Assembly: GCA_002862085.1 (NCBI GenBank)
Contig: PKCK01000011.1
Coordinates: 1 to 64,000 of the forward strand
DNA from: Planctomycetota bacterium
GTDB taxonomy: Bacteria > Planctomycetota > UBA1135 > GCA-002686595
Direction: 5' to 3'
DNA length: 64,000 nt
Under the pieces are notes generated by a model that had not been told where the DNA came from, made no database searches, and saw nothing but the letters and a program-made list of their open reading frames with translations. Made by a program: the position numbers and the translations under genes. Positions 17,118-25,005 of this stretch are shown one piece after another (the first letter of the stretch is position 1; each line of letters begins with the position of its first letter).

Positions 17118-17798
17118 TCAGAAGAGGGTGTCCGGGGTCAGGAGGTCGGGCCCCTCGTTGCGCACGTTGCCCACGCGCTGGCTGACCCGGTGGTGTTCGA
17201 GGGTGCCCGCCGGGGCGGGCCGGAGGAGCGCCGCGACGGCGTCCATGTCGTCGTGCTCGACGTCGAGCCAGCGGTCGTGATCCTCGCGGTTCAGCAGGCA
17301 GGGCATGCGGTCGTGCAGCCCCTCCATGTCCTCGTTCGCGGAGGTGGTGAGGACCGTGAAGGTCGTGCGCGGCGCCTCGGTCGCGTTCCCGCGCCAGCTC
17401 TCGAAGAGCCCCGCCATCACCAGCGGCGCGCCGTCGATCCGCTGGATCTTGAAGGGCGTCTTCTCCTTGCCGTCCTTGCGCCATTCGTAGAACCAGCTCG
17501 CCGGTACGAGGCAGCGTCGCTCGCGGTACGCGGAGCGGAAAGCGGGCTTCGTCGCGGCGGTTTCCGACCGCGCGTTGATCGTGCGGTAGCCGATCTTCGA
17601 GTCCTTGGACCAGGAGGGGACGAGCCCCCAGCGCATCGATCGCAGCGCTCGCCCCTCACGCGCGTCGTCCCGGGTCACGACCGGCGCGGACTGCGAGGGC
17701 GCGAGATTCCAGCGCGGCTCGAACTCCGCCACGTCGCGCAGGGCGAGGAGGGCGGAGAGGACCGCGGGCTCGACGGTGAGGGCGTAGCGTCCGCACAT
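17118..17798 (-). CDS. yedK: SOS response-associated peptidase (SRAP/YedK/HMCES) protein
   Basis: This 226-residue protein starts MCGRYAL, so Cys2 is exposed after Met removal. Cys2 of SRAP proteins forms a thiazolidine crosslink with abasic sites in single-stranded DNA. Other family landmarks are RWNLAPSQSAPVV, RWGLVPSW, TINARSET, CLVPASWFYEW and the histidine segment GLHDRMPCLL. The full set of residues thought necessary for AP-site shielding is present. It lies 46 bases downstream of the manganese importer operon on the same strand and has its own TACGCT hexamer. Confidence 0.93.
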   Translation of the reverse strand: MCGRYALTVEPAVLSALLALRDVAEFEPRWNLAPSQSAPVVTRDDAREGRALRSMRWGLVPSWSKDSKIGYRTINARSETAATKPAFRSAYRERRCLVPASWFYEWRKDGKEKTPFKIQRIDGAPLVMAGLFESWRGNATEAPRTTFTVLTTSANEDMEGLHDRMPCLLNREDHDRWLDVEHDDMDAVAALLRPAPAGTLEHHRVSQRVGNVRNEGPDLLTPDTLF

Positions 17799-17808
17799 GA
17801 ACGAGAAG

Positions 17809-17814
17809 AGCGTA
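17809..17814 (-). promoter_or_regulatory. Putative -10 element TACGCT for the SRAP gene
   Basis: On the minus strand TACGCT lies exactly 10 nt before the ATG at 17798. It suggests the SRAP gene has its own promoter and a very short leader besides any readthrough from the importer operon. Confidence 0.4.
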
Positions 17815-17844
17815 CACCCGTCGGCGCGCGGCGTTCGTGACCGC

Positions 17845-18750
17845 TCAGGAGCGTCGAACCACGAGGGCGCGCACGGCGAGGAGGGTGCCCGCGCAAACCG
17901 CGACCGTCCCGCTGGCGTCGATGCTCGAGCCGAGGACGGCCGGCGCGGTGCGCGTGGCCAGGAGGTATCCGGTGACGCCCGCGAAGAGGCCGTAGACGCA
18001 GGAACGCGTCACGTATCCGAGGAGGGTCCGCGCGTCCAGGCGCGCCGCGGCCGCCGGGCAGGTCAGGAGCGCGATCACGAGGATGGAGCCGAGCGCCTCG
18101 AAGGACGCGACGATCGCGGCGGCCTGGAGGATGAAGAGCCCCGCGCGCAGGAGGCGCGGGGCGGTGCCTCGCGTGCGTGCGTAGGTCGGATCGAAGACCG
18201 CTGCCTCGAGCGGGCGCCAGACGAGGGCGAGCAGGGCGGGGACCGCCGCGAAGAGAGCACCCAGCAGCAGGGTCTCGCGCGGCAGGGTCGCGAGGACGGC
18301 CGGTCGCAAGAGGTCCACCGCCGTGGCCGGCGGGGTCCAGAACAGGAGCTCCAGCTGGCCGCTCAGCACGCAGTCGAGGTCGAGGTCGACGTTGCGCGCC
18401 CCGCTCGTCTCGACGAGCAGGACCCCGAGAGCGAAGAGCGTCGTGAAGACGATGCCGATGGCGACCGTGGGATCGAGGCGGCCGAAGCGTCCGATGGTCC
18501 CGATCGCTCCGCTGGCGACGACCGCCGCCCCGAGGGCGCCGAGGAGCATGGCGGAGGGGGCGCGGGTCCCGGTGACGAGGAACGCGATCACGAGGCCGGG
18601 GAGGACCGAGTGGGCGACCGCGTCGCCGATCATCGCGCGCCGCTCCAGGACGAGGAACGCGCCCAGGAGTGCCAGGGTCCCCGCCGCGAAGGTCACCGCG
18701 AGCAGCGGCGCGAGATCGAGGGTGAGGAAGGTACGAAGAGCCTCGGACAT
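17845..18750 (-). CDS. mntD: Metal (Mn/Zn-type) ABC transporter permease
   Basis: This 301-residue ABC-3 family permease is the last of four importer genes. It is hydrophobic throughout and carries the family's LERRAMIGDAVAHSVLPG segment (ABC-3 coupling region with the DAxxHS/A motif) and the later FEALGSILVIALLTCPAAAA. It is the second of two permease genes, 7 bases downstream of the first, and would form the membrane heterodimer of a Tro/Mnt-type importer. The metal is assigned as manganese from the neighbouring MntR, so this is inference. Confidence 0.8.
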   Translation of the reverse strand: MSEALRTFLTLDLAPLLAVTFAAGTLALLGAFLVLERRAMIGDAVAHSVLPGLVIAFLVTGTRAPSAMLLGALGAAVVASGAIGTIGRFGRLDPTVAIGIVFTTLFALGVLLVETSGARNVDLDLDCVLSGQLELLFWTPPATAVDLLRPAVLATLPRETLLLGALFAAVPALLALVWRPLEAAVFDPTYARTRGTAPRLLRAGLFILQAAAIVASFEALGSILVIALLTCPAAAARLDARTLLGYVTRSCVYGLFAGVTGYLLATRTAPAVLGSSIDASGTVAVCAGTLLAVRALVVRRS

Positions 18751-18757
18751 GGATGCT

Positions 18758-19729
18758 TCAGGCTCCCCGTGCGTCGCGGGCGCGGAGCGCCGCGGCGTTC
18801 GCGTCGCGTCGCAGTCGCGCTCGCCTGAGGAGCCCCGCGATGACTCCGCGCTCCGGCGCGGCCGCGAGGCTGACGACGAACAGCGCCGACGCGGTCAGGA
18901 CGATCAAGGCACCCGTCGGCGCATTCGGGGCCGCGGCCGAGAGTGAAGTGCCGGTCCACGCGCTCAACCCTCCGATGCTCGCGGAGAGCGCCAGGAGCGG
19001 CGGCACGCGGCGGGCCCACAGGCGCGCCGTCGCGGGCGGGATCACGAGCAGCGCCACGATGAGCAGCATCCCCACCGCCTGCATCCCGGCCAGGGTGACC
19101 GCCGCGACGAGGGCTGCGAGGAGCGCTTCCATGGCGGGGACGCGCAGGCCCGTCGTCCGGGCGTAGCGGTCCGAGAAGGCGATCGCGGTCAGCGGTTTCG
19201 AAGCGACCAGCGTGATGGTCAGGGTCAGGGCCGCCAGGATGCCCATGGTCCACGCGTCGGCGCGCGTCATGGACGCTGCCGAGCCGAAGATCAGATCGTC
19301 GAGTCCCGCTTGCCCGGCGCCGCCGGCGCGGCGGGCGATGGAGAGCAGGCAGATGCCGAGACCGAAGGAGGCGCTCGACACCGCGGCGGTCGCCGTGTCC
19401 GCGGTGAGCCGGGTGTTGCGCGTCAGCCAGCCGATCGCTCCGACCGCGAGAGATCCGCTGACGCCGGCGCCGAGGATGAGCACCTCCATGGATCGTGGCG
19501 CGCTGCCCTCGGCCGTGAGCGCGCCGCGGACGAGGAACGCGGCCGCCACGCCGGCGAGGGACGCGTGGGCGAAGGCGTCGGCCACGAGGGACTCCTTGCG
19601 GAGCATGCTGAACACGCCGACGGTCCCCGCCGCGACGCCGAGCAGGATCGCCGCGCAGAGCACGACGTTCGTGTTGAAGCCACCGCCGAAGGAAAGGGCG
19701 CGCAGCCACTCCGCGACCAGCTCGCCCAT
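18758..19729 (-). CDS. mntC: Metal (Mn/Zn-type) ABC transporter permease
   Basis: This 323-residue ABC-3 family permease has the conserved LRKESLVADAFAHASLAGVA block and the later MQAVGMLLIVALLVIPPATA block near the C-terminus, both typical of TroC/MntC-type permeases. It has about eight or nine hydrophobic segments and a basic tail (RRARLRRDANAAALR). It follows the ATPase gene by 13 bases and precedes the second permease gene by 7 bases, indicating cotranscription. Confidence 0.82.
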   Translation of the reverse strand: MGELVAEWLRALSFGGGFNTNVVLCAAILLGVAAGTVGVFSMLRKESLVADAFAHASLAGVAAAFLVRGALTAEGSAPRSMEVLILGAGVSGSLAVGAIGWLTRNTRLTADTATAAVSSASFGLGICLLSIARRAGGAGQAGLDDLIFGSAASMTRADAWTMGILAALTLTITLVASKPLTAIAFSDRYARTTGLRVPAMEALLAALVAAVTLAGMQAVGMLLIVALLVIPPATARLWARRVPPLLALSASIGGLSAWTGTSLSAAAPNAPTGALIVLTASALFVVSLAAAPERGVIAGLLRRARLRRDANAAALRARDARGA

Positions 19730-19742
19730 GCCCGGGAGGTCG

Positions 19743-20501
19743 TCAGACTCCGGCCGCGGCCGCGCCGACGTCGCCGCGCCAGGTGGCGAGGGCCTCGGCG
19801 GCAGGACCCTGGGCCCTCACGGTCCGGTCGAGCACGAGGGCGTCGTCGAAGTGCCGCGCGACGGATCCGAGGTCGTGGTGCACCGCGATCACGGTGCGGC
19901 CCGCCTCCGCGAGGCGGCGGAGCTCGGCGGTGAGCACGGCCTCGGTCCCCTCGTCCACGCCCGCGAAGGGCTCGTCGAGGATCACCAGGTCCGCGTCCTG
20001 GGCGAGGGCGCGCGCGAGGAACACGCGCTGCTGCTGACCGCCGGAGAGCTCGCCGATGGGCCGCGCGCCCAGCTCGGTCATGTCCACGCGGACGAGCGCG
20101 TCCTCCACCCGCCGCTCCGTCTCGCGGCGGCCAGCGCGCGTCGGGACGAGCCAGCCCGGCAGCCACCACGCGGCGCCGCGCATCGCTCCCATGCGGACCA
20201 CGTCGCGGGCGGTCACCGGGAAGTCCCAGTCGACGCTCTCGCGCTGGGGGACGTGCGCGACGCGGTCGCGCACGGCGGAGAAGGGCTGGCCCCAGAAGCG
20301 GACGTCACCCGCGAGGCGGGGCACGAGGCCGAGGGAGGCGCTCAACAGCGTCGTCTTGCCGGCGCCGTTGGGGCCGACGACCGCGGTCATGCTCCCCGCA
20401 CGGACCGACCAGTTGACGTCCCAGAGCACGGGCTCGTCCCGGTAGGCGACCGAGAGGGCCGTCACCGCCAGGGGGACGCCGGACTCCTCGCGGAGGATCA
20501 T
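19743..20501 (-). CDS. mntB: Metal ABC transporter ATP-binding protein
   Basis: This 252-residue ABC ATPase has Walker A GPNGAGKTTL, Q-loop HVPQRESVDWDFPVT, signature LSGGQQQRVFLARAL, Walker B LVILDEPFAGVD and an H-loop VHHDL. The VPQ...DWDFPVT Q-loop is typical of the zinc/manganese importer ATPases (TroB, MntB, ZnuC). The start ATG at 20501 overlaps the stop of the substrate-binding-protein gene (ATGA), implying translational coupling. It would power the two permeases encoded downstream. Confidence 0.9.
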   Translation of the reverse strand: MILREESGVPLAVTALSVAYRDEPVLWDVNWSVRAGSMTAVVGPNGAGKTTLLSASLGLVPRLAGDVRFWGQPFSAVRDRVAHVPQRESVDWDFPVTARDVVRMGAMRGAAWWLPGWLVPTRAGRRETERRVEDALVRVDMTELGARPIGELSGGQQQRVFLARALAQDADLVILDEPFAGVDEGTEAVLTAELRRLAEAGRTVIAVHHDLGSVARHFDDALVLDRTVRAQGPAAEALATWRGDVGAAAAGV

Positions 20502-21454
20502 TGCGCGGGACCCTCCGGCTCGGTCACGGAGGCGGCGTCGCCGCCGAGGGCGTCCGCGATCGTGCGGGCGTTGTGCCGGATCATCGCGGCGTAGGTGCGC
20601 GCTTCGCCGGGTGCGTCCGAGTGGAGCACGCCGCCGATGGCGACGGTGTGCCCGCGCGAGCCGGCGCCCTCGACGAGGGCCCGCACGTTGCGCTCGGACA
20701 CGGTCGACTCGAAGAAGACCGCCGGCGCCTCGCGCGCGACGATCAGATCCACGAGCTCCTCGATGGCCCGGAGCCCGGCCTCGCTGGCCGTGGACACGCC
20801 CTGGACCGCGTGAACCTCGACGCCGTAGCGGCGGCCGAAGTACGCGAACGCGTCGTGGGCCGTGATCAGGACGCGCGAGCGCTGCGGGATGGTGGCGACG
20901 ACAGCCTCGACCTCGGCGTCGAGGGCGAGCAGTTCGCTGCGGAGCGCGTCCGCGCGTTCGCGAGCGCCGTTCACCGGGAGCGTGGACGCGATCACGTCGC
21001 AGCACCGCGCCCAGAGCTTCACGTCCATCCACAGGTGTGGGTCGACGACGCCCTCCGTCTCGCTCGAGAGCTCGGTCTCGTCCGCGATGTTCGGGGCGAG
21101 GGCGACGACCGTCGTGCCCCCGTCCGCGATCTTCGCGAGCGTCGGCTCGAGATAGGCCTCGAGCCCGTACCCGCTGTGGAACACGACCGAGGCGGCGGTG
21201 ATCGCTGCCACGTCGTCGCGCGTCGGGCGGAAGAGGTGCGGGTCGACGTCGGCCCCGAAGAGCACCGTGACGTCGGCCTCCTCACCCGCGATCTCGCGCA
21301 CGAGGTCACCGACCATCGCGGTCGTGCAGACCACGCGCGGCCGGACGTGCTCACCGGCCTCGACCTCTCCAGCCCCGCAGCTCCAGAGGAGGAGGCTCAG
21401 CGGCGCGGCGAGGGCCCAGGCGAAGGGTCGGAGGGTGGAGGTCAGGCGAGGCAT
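20498..21454 (-). CDS. mntA: Metal ABC transporter substrate-binding lipoprotein
   Basis: This 318-residue cluster A-I (TroA/PsaA/MntA-type) binding protein has a lipobox LLLWSCG near residue 26. Putative metal ligands are the histidines in DVDPHLF and VVDPHLWMD, the glutamate in VFFESTVSERNV, and an aspartate near the C-terminus (LHSDAPGEA). The absence of a long His-rich loop, which is typical of zinc-specific ZnuA, agrees with a manganese role. It is the first gene of the importer operon, downstream of a palindromic operator and next to mntR. Confidence 0.85.
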   Translation of the reverse strand: MPRLTSTLRPFAWALAAPLSLLLWSCGAGEVEAGEHVRPRVVCTTAMVGDLVREIAGEEADVTVLFGADVDPHLFRPTRDDVAAITAASVVFHSGYGLEAYLEPTLAKIADGGTTVVALAPNIADETELSSETEGVVDPHLWMDVKLWARCCDVIASTLPVNGARERADALRSELLALDAEVEAVVATIPQRSRVLITAHDAFAYFGRRYGVEVHAVQGVSTASEAGLRAIEELVDLIVAREAPAVFFESTVSERNVRALVEGAGSRGHTVAIGGVLHSDAPGEARTYAAMIRHNARTIADALGGDAASVTEPEGPAQ

Positions 21455-21476
21455 GGGGAGGACTCGGTCGTCCCCG

Positions 21477-21518
21477 AGGATAGTTCGTGCCGTCGGCTAC
21501 GCTGTAGCCTTGGCTACA
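21477..21518 (-). promoter_or_regulatory. mnt promoter with three-half-site MntR operator candidate
   Basis: GGCTAC (21495-21500), GTAGCC (21504-21509) and GGCTAC (21512-21517) alternate in orientation. Together they make two overlapping inverted repeats, with centres of 3 nt and 2 nt. The right-hand one, 21503-21518, is a 16-bp palindrome apart from its two central bases. On the minus strand TATCCT (21482-21477) is a plausible -10 for mntA, which places the operator over and just upstream of the -35 region. It lies between mntR and mntA, as expected for an autologous MntR target. Confidence 0.65.
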
Positions 21519-21562
21519 TTTTTGACCGCGCGGTTCGCCCGGCGACCCCCCAGGCCGTCCTC

Positions 21563-22429
21563 TCAGGCCCTCGTGTCGCGTTCCGAGACCGCGTCGAAGA
21601 CCTCGAGGGTCCGCTCGGAGACGTGGTGTTCGACGCCCTCCGCGTCGATCTCGGCGGCCTCCTCGGGCACCCCGATCGCGCGCAGGAACCGCAGCACTCT
21701 CTCGTGCCGCTCCCGCGAGCGCGCAGCGAGCTCCTCCCCGAGGGGGGTCAGGGTCACGGGCCGATAGGGCTCGGTCTCCACGTAGCCGTCGCGCTGGAGT
21801 CGTCCCACGGTCCGGCTGACGGTCGCGTGGCTGACGCCGAAGCGGCGGGCGAGGTCGCCCACGCGGGCCGAGCCCGACTCCGCGATGAGGTCGCCGATCG
21901 CCTCGACGTAGTCCTCCGTGACCTCCGACGCGTGGGCCCGGCGGACCCGCGCGAAGCGCTCGGGGTCGGAGGCCGCGGGAGTCGGCGGCGCCGCGTCCGG
22001 CGTCCGGCCCCGCGCAGCCACGAAGCGCGCGAAGGCTGCCAGCGTGTCGGGCCCGACGTGGTGCTCGATGCCCTCTGCGTCCTGCTCCGCGACCTCCGGT
22101 TCGACCCCGAGGCTCAGGAGCAGCGCCAGGACCTGTGCGTGGCGCGCGCGCGATGCTGCGGCCATCGCGCGGCCCTCCTGCGTCAGCTCGATCGAGCGGT
22201 AGGGCTCGGTCTCGACGAGGCCGTCGCGCTGCAACCGCTCCACCGTCCTGCTGACGGTGACGTGGCTCACCCCGAAGAGGGCAGCGAGGTCCCGGACGCG
22301 CGCCTCGCCGTTCTGCGCGAGCAGGTCGTCGATCGCCTCCACGTAGTCCTCCGCCGTCTCGCTGCGGTTCGCACTGCGGACGGCCTCGAAGCGGCGGGCG
22401 TTCTGCTCGTCGGCGGGCGTGGGCGTCAT
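21563..22429 (-). CDS. mntR: Tandemly duplicated MntR/DtxR-family manganese regulator
   Basis: This 288-residue protein contains two complete MntR units, about residues 14-136 and 159-280, each with a winged helix-turn-helix and a metal-binding/dimerisation domain. A normal MntR has one such unit (about 140-155 residues). By alignment to B. subtilis MntR (D8, E11, H77, E99, E102, H103), all six metal ligands are present in both halves: D28, E31, H97, E119, E122, H123 and D173, E176, H242, E264, E267, H268. The recognition regions are nearly identical (VSHVTVSRTVERLQRDG and VSHATVSRTVGRLQRDG). MntR senses Mn2+ and controls importer genes; it sits directly upstream of mntABCD on the same strand. 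The second half could form an intramolecular pseudo-dimer. Confidence 0.88.
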   Translation of the reverse strand: MTPTPADEQNARRFEAVRSANRSETAEDYVEAIDDLLAQNGEARVRDLAALFGVSHVTVSRTVERLQRDGLVETEPYRSIELTQEGRAMAAASRARHAQVLALLLSLGVEPEVAEQDAEGIEHHVGPDTLAAFARFVAARGRTPDAAPPTPAASDPERFARVRRAHASEVTEDYVEAIGDLIAESGSARVGDLARRFGVSHATVSRTVGRLQRDGYVETEPYRPVTLTPLGEELAARSRERHERVLRFLRAIGVPEEAAEIDAEGVEHHVSERTLEVFDAVSERDTRA

Positions 22430-22518
22430 GGGGAGGTGGGTCGCGGAGCAGTTTCCGCGTTCGGCGGATATGGTGCACGCCGGGGCGCGTCCCGCGCCAC
22501 TCGATCGAGCACGAGCAG

Positions 22519-23454
22519 ATGAACTACCGACAGATGGGCCGGACGGGTCTCCGGCTGAGCAGCGTCTCCATCGGAGGCTGGTTGACCTTCGGTGGCACCG
22601 TGGACGAGCGCGGGACCCGCGACATCCTGCGCGCGGCCGTGGACGAGGGCGTCAACTTCATCGACCTCGCCGACGTCTACTCCAAGGGCGCCTGCGAGGC
22701 TGCCGTGGGGGCCTGTCTCGGGGAGTTCCGGCGCGAGGACCTCGTCGTGTCGAGCAAGGTCTTCGGGCGCATGGGCGACGGTCCGAACGATCGCGGCCTG
22801 TCTCGCAAGCACATCATGGAGAGCGTCGACGCGTCGCTGCGCAGGCTCGGCACGGACTATCTCGACATCTACTTCTGCCACCGGCCCGACCCCGAGACGC
22901 CCCTCGACGAGACGGCGCGGGCCATGGACGATCTCGTCCGGCGGGGGAAGGTCCACTACTGGGGCACGAGCGTCTGGCCGGGCGAACAGCTCCAGGACGT
23001 CCACGATCTCTGCGATCGTCGGGGCCTCTACGCGCCCCTGGTCGAACAGCCGCAATACAGCCTCGCCTTCCGCGGGATCGAGGCGGACTCGCTGCCCGTG
23101 GCGCGAAGGCTCGGCATGGGCGTGGTGACGTGGAGCCCGCTCGCGGGGGGACTGCTGACCGGCAAGTACGACGAAGGCGTTCCCGAGGGTTCGCGCGGCG
23201 CCGACACGAGCTGGCTCGACGACGTCTTGAACGACGAGATGCGCGTGAAGCTGCGGGCCTTCAGCGCGATGGCGCGAGAGCTCTCCCTCGCCCCCGCGCA
23301 GCTCGCCCTGGCGTGGGTCCTGCACCAGGAAGGCGTCTCGAGCGTGATCACCGGTGCGACGCGCCCCGAACAGGTGCGCGAGAACGTCCACGCCGCCGAG
23401 GTCGAGCTCGATCCCGCCGCGCTGCGGCGCCTCGAGGAGCTCTTCCCGGCGTGA
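22519..23454 (+). CDS. Aldo/keto reductase
   Basis: This 311-residue NADPH-dependent oxidoreductase of the AKR superfamily most resembles the Kv-beta/YghZ-type subgroup. It begins MNYRQMGRTGLRLS. The catalytic tetrad is visible: Asp and Tyr in NFIDLADVYSKG, Lys in VVSSKVFG and His in DIYFCHRPD. The nucleotide-binding end is IPLAGG-like (TWSPLAGGLLTGKY) and SVITGATRPEQVRENV. Length is normal. The physiological substrate is unknown. Its stop overlaps the GTG start of the SGNH gene (GTGA), so the two are coupled. It is divergent from mntR. Confidence 0.9.
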   Translation: MNYRQMGRTGLRLSSVSIGGWLTFGGTVDERGTRDILRAAVDEGVNFIDLADVYSKGACEAAVGACLGEFRREDLVVSSKVFGRMGDGPNDRGLSRKHIMESVDASLRRLGTDYLDIYFCHRPDPETPLDETARAMDDLVRRGKVHYWGTSVWPGEQLQDVHDLCDRRGLYAPLVEQPQYSLAFRGIEADSLPVARRLGMGVVTWSPLAGGLLTGKYDEGVPEGSRGADTSWLDDVLNDEMRVKLRAFSAMARELSLAPAQLALAWVLHQEGVSSVITGATRPEQVRENVHAAEVELDPAALRRLEELFPA

Positions 23455-24707
23455 GGGCCGCGCCCCTCTTCACGCGCCTTGGACTCTCCCTGGCGGCGCT
23501 GGGGGCGGCGCTCATCGCAGCGGAGCTCGCGGTGGAGCGCTGGTTCCCGGTCGGGGGGGCGGTGTACCGCCTCGACGCGGAGCTCCTCCACGACGCGCGG
23601 CCGGACGCCGCCCGGATCCAGCCGATGCCGCGCGCGCGCGTCGGCCCCGGGGACGCAGCGCGCGTGCTGGTCACGACCGGTCCCGAGGGGATGCGCGGTC
23701 GCGGGCTCGATCGCTCCGGTCAGCGTCCGCGGGTGCTGGTCATCGGAGATTCACTCGTGATGGCGGAGAACGTGCCGATCGACAGCACCTTCGTGCGCCA
23801 GCTCACCAGAGCTCTCGAGGAGGAACTCGATCTCCCTGCGTGGTCGCTGGAGGGCGTCAACGCGGGGCGTTCGGGCTATGGACCCGATCAGTCGCTCCTG
23901 CTCCTCGAGCGCTGCGCGCGCGAGATCCAGCCCTCGCTCGTGGTCTTCGTGCTCTGCGCCCACAACGACCTCGGTGACCTGGCTCGCAACCGGTTGTTCG
24001 CGCTCGAGGGGGAAGAGCTGGTGCGACGCTCGCCGGGTGTCGCGCCGCGCATCGAGGTGTGGTTCCGTGAAGTCGAGCGCGCGGCGAGCCAGCCGGCGCT
24101 CCTCCGTCTCTTCGACGCGCTCCGTGCGGGCGGTCCCGTCGAGGACGAGTTCCCCGGGGACCCGGTGCCGCTGTATCTCGCCGCGCTTCGCCAGCAGTGG
24201 GAGGACGCCCGCGCGGGACGCCCCGTCGATTCGCTCTTCGAGGACATCCACGACGTCGACGTGGCGCTCGGGATGGACGTGAGCGGGGGGGCGAAGGTCG
24301 CGCTCCTGACGGGGATCGCGCGGCGGGCGCTCTCCGCCGAGCGATCCCACGCGAGCCTCGGCCTCGAGCGGGCCGCGCCGGTGCATTTCGTCGTCGTGCC
24401 CTCGGCGGTCGACGTCTGCCGGCGCTTCGGGATCACGGTCGACCCGGCGATCCACCCCGGTTACGACCCCGAGGCGCTCGCCGCGGCCCACGTCGGAGCT
24501 CTTCGCCTCGCAGGCGCCGAGCGCGTCCACGACCTCGATCCGCCGCTGCGGGCCCTCGAAGAGCCCGGGGACCTGTTCGTCGGCGGGACCGACATCCACT
24601 GGAACGCACGTGGCCAGCGCTGGGCGGCGCGCCTCGTTGCGCGGCAGATCGCCGCAGATCCCCTGACCCGCGCCCGGCTCCTGCCCGATCCCCCCTCGGA
24701 TCGTTGA
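23451..24707 (+). CDS. Membrane-anchored SGNH/GDSL hydrolase
   Basis: This 418-residue protein begins with an N-terminal hydrophobic anchor (LGLSLAALGAALIAAELAV). The SGNH nucleophile block is VLVIGDSLVMAENVP, a block III Asn is in VLCAHNDLGD, and the C-terminal Asp-x-x-His motif is GTDIHWNARGQ. This pattern resembles AlgX/AlgJ-like polysaccharide O-acetyl-transfer or esterase proteins. The start is GTG at 23451, overlapping the TGA of the aldo/keto reductase gene. There is no MBOAT partner here; a separate MBOAT plus SGNH pair is at 29360-31803. Confidence 0.78.
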   Translation: MRAAPLFTRLGLSLAALGAALIAAELAVERWFPVGGAVYRLDAELLHDARPDAARIQPMPRARVGPGDAARVLVTTGPEGMRGRGLDRSGQRPRVLVIGDSLVMAENVPIDSTFVRQLTRALEEELDLPAWSLEGVNAGRSGYGPDQSLLLLERCAREIQPSLVVFVLCAHNDLGDLARNRLFALEGEELVRRSPGVAPRIEVWFREVERAASQPALLRLFDALRAGGPVEDEFPGDPVPLYLAALRQQWEDARAGRPVDSLFEDIHDVDVALGMDVSGGAKVALLTGIARRALSAERSHASLGLERAAPVHFVVVPSAVDVCRRFGITVDPAIHPGYDPEALAAAHVGALRLAGAERVHDLDPPLRALEEPGDLFVGGTDIHWNARGQRWAARLVARQIAADPLTRARLLPDPPSDR

Positions 24708-24738
24708 CGCGGCCGCGTGGCTCCCACCGACGAGGGGG

Positions 24739-24815
24739 TGGTACGCCCGACAGGATTCGAACCTGTGACCTTTCGCTCCGGAGGCGAACGCTCTATCCAG
24801 CTGAGCTACGGGCGC
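24739..24815 (-). tRNA. tRNA-Arg (anticodon CCG), CCA encoded
   Basis: The minus strand folds into a complete cloverleaf of 74 nt plus an encoded CCA (24741-24739). The acceptor stem is GCGCCCG paired with CGGGCGT (with one G-U pair). The anticodon arm is TTCGC-CTCCGGA-GCGAA, giving anticodon CCG for codon CGG. The T arm is ACAGG-TTCGAAT-CCTGT. CGG is a frequent codon in this GC-rich genome. Confidence 0.95.
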
Positions 24816-25005
24816 TTTCGGGGGCGGGATCCTAGGCCGAGACCGGGCGAGGCGCCAGCCTCCCAGGGTCATACGCGCACGTGGTGTCGAGGGTGCCTCG
24901 GAGTCGGGGAAGCGGAGGCGCCCATCAGGGGATCTACCTAGGTCTCAAATCCGACGTTTGCGAGTAACTTCATACATGCGGTTCACCTAAGAACAGTCGC
25001 TGCTC

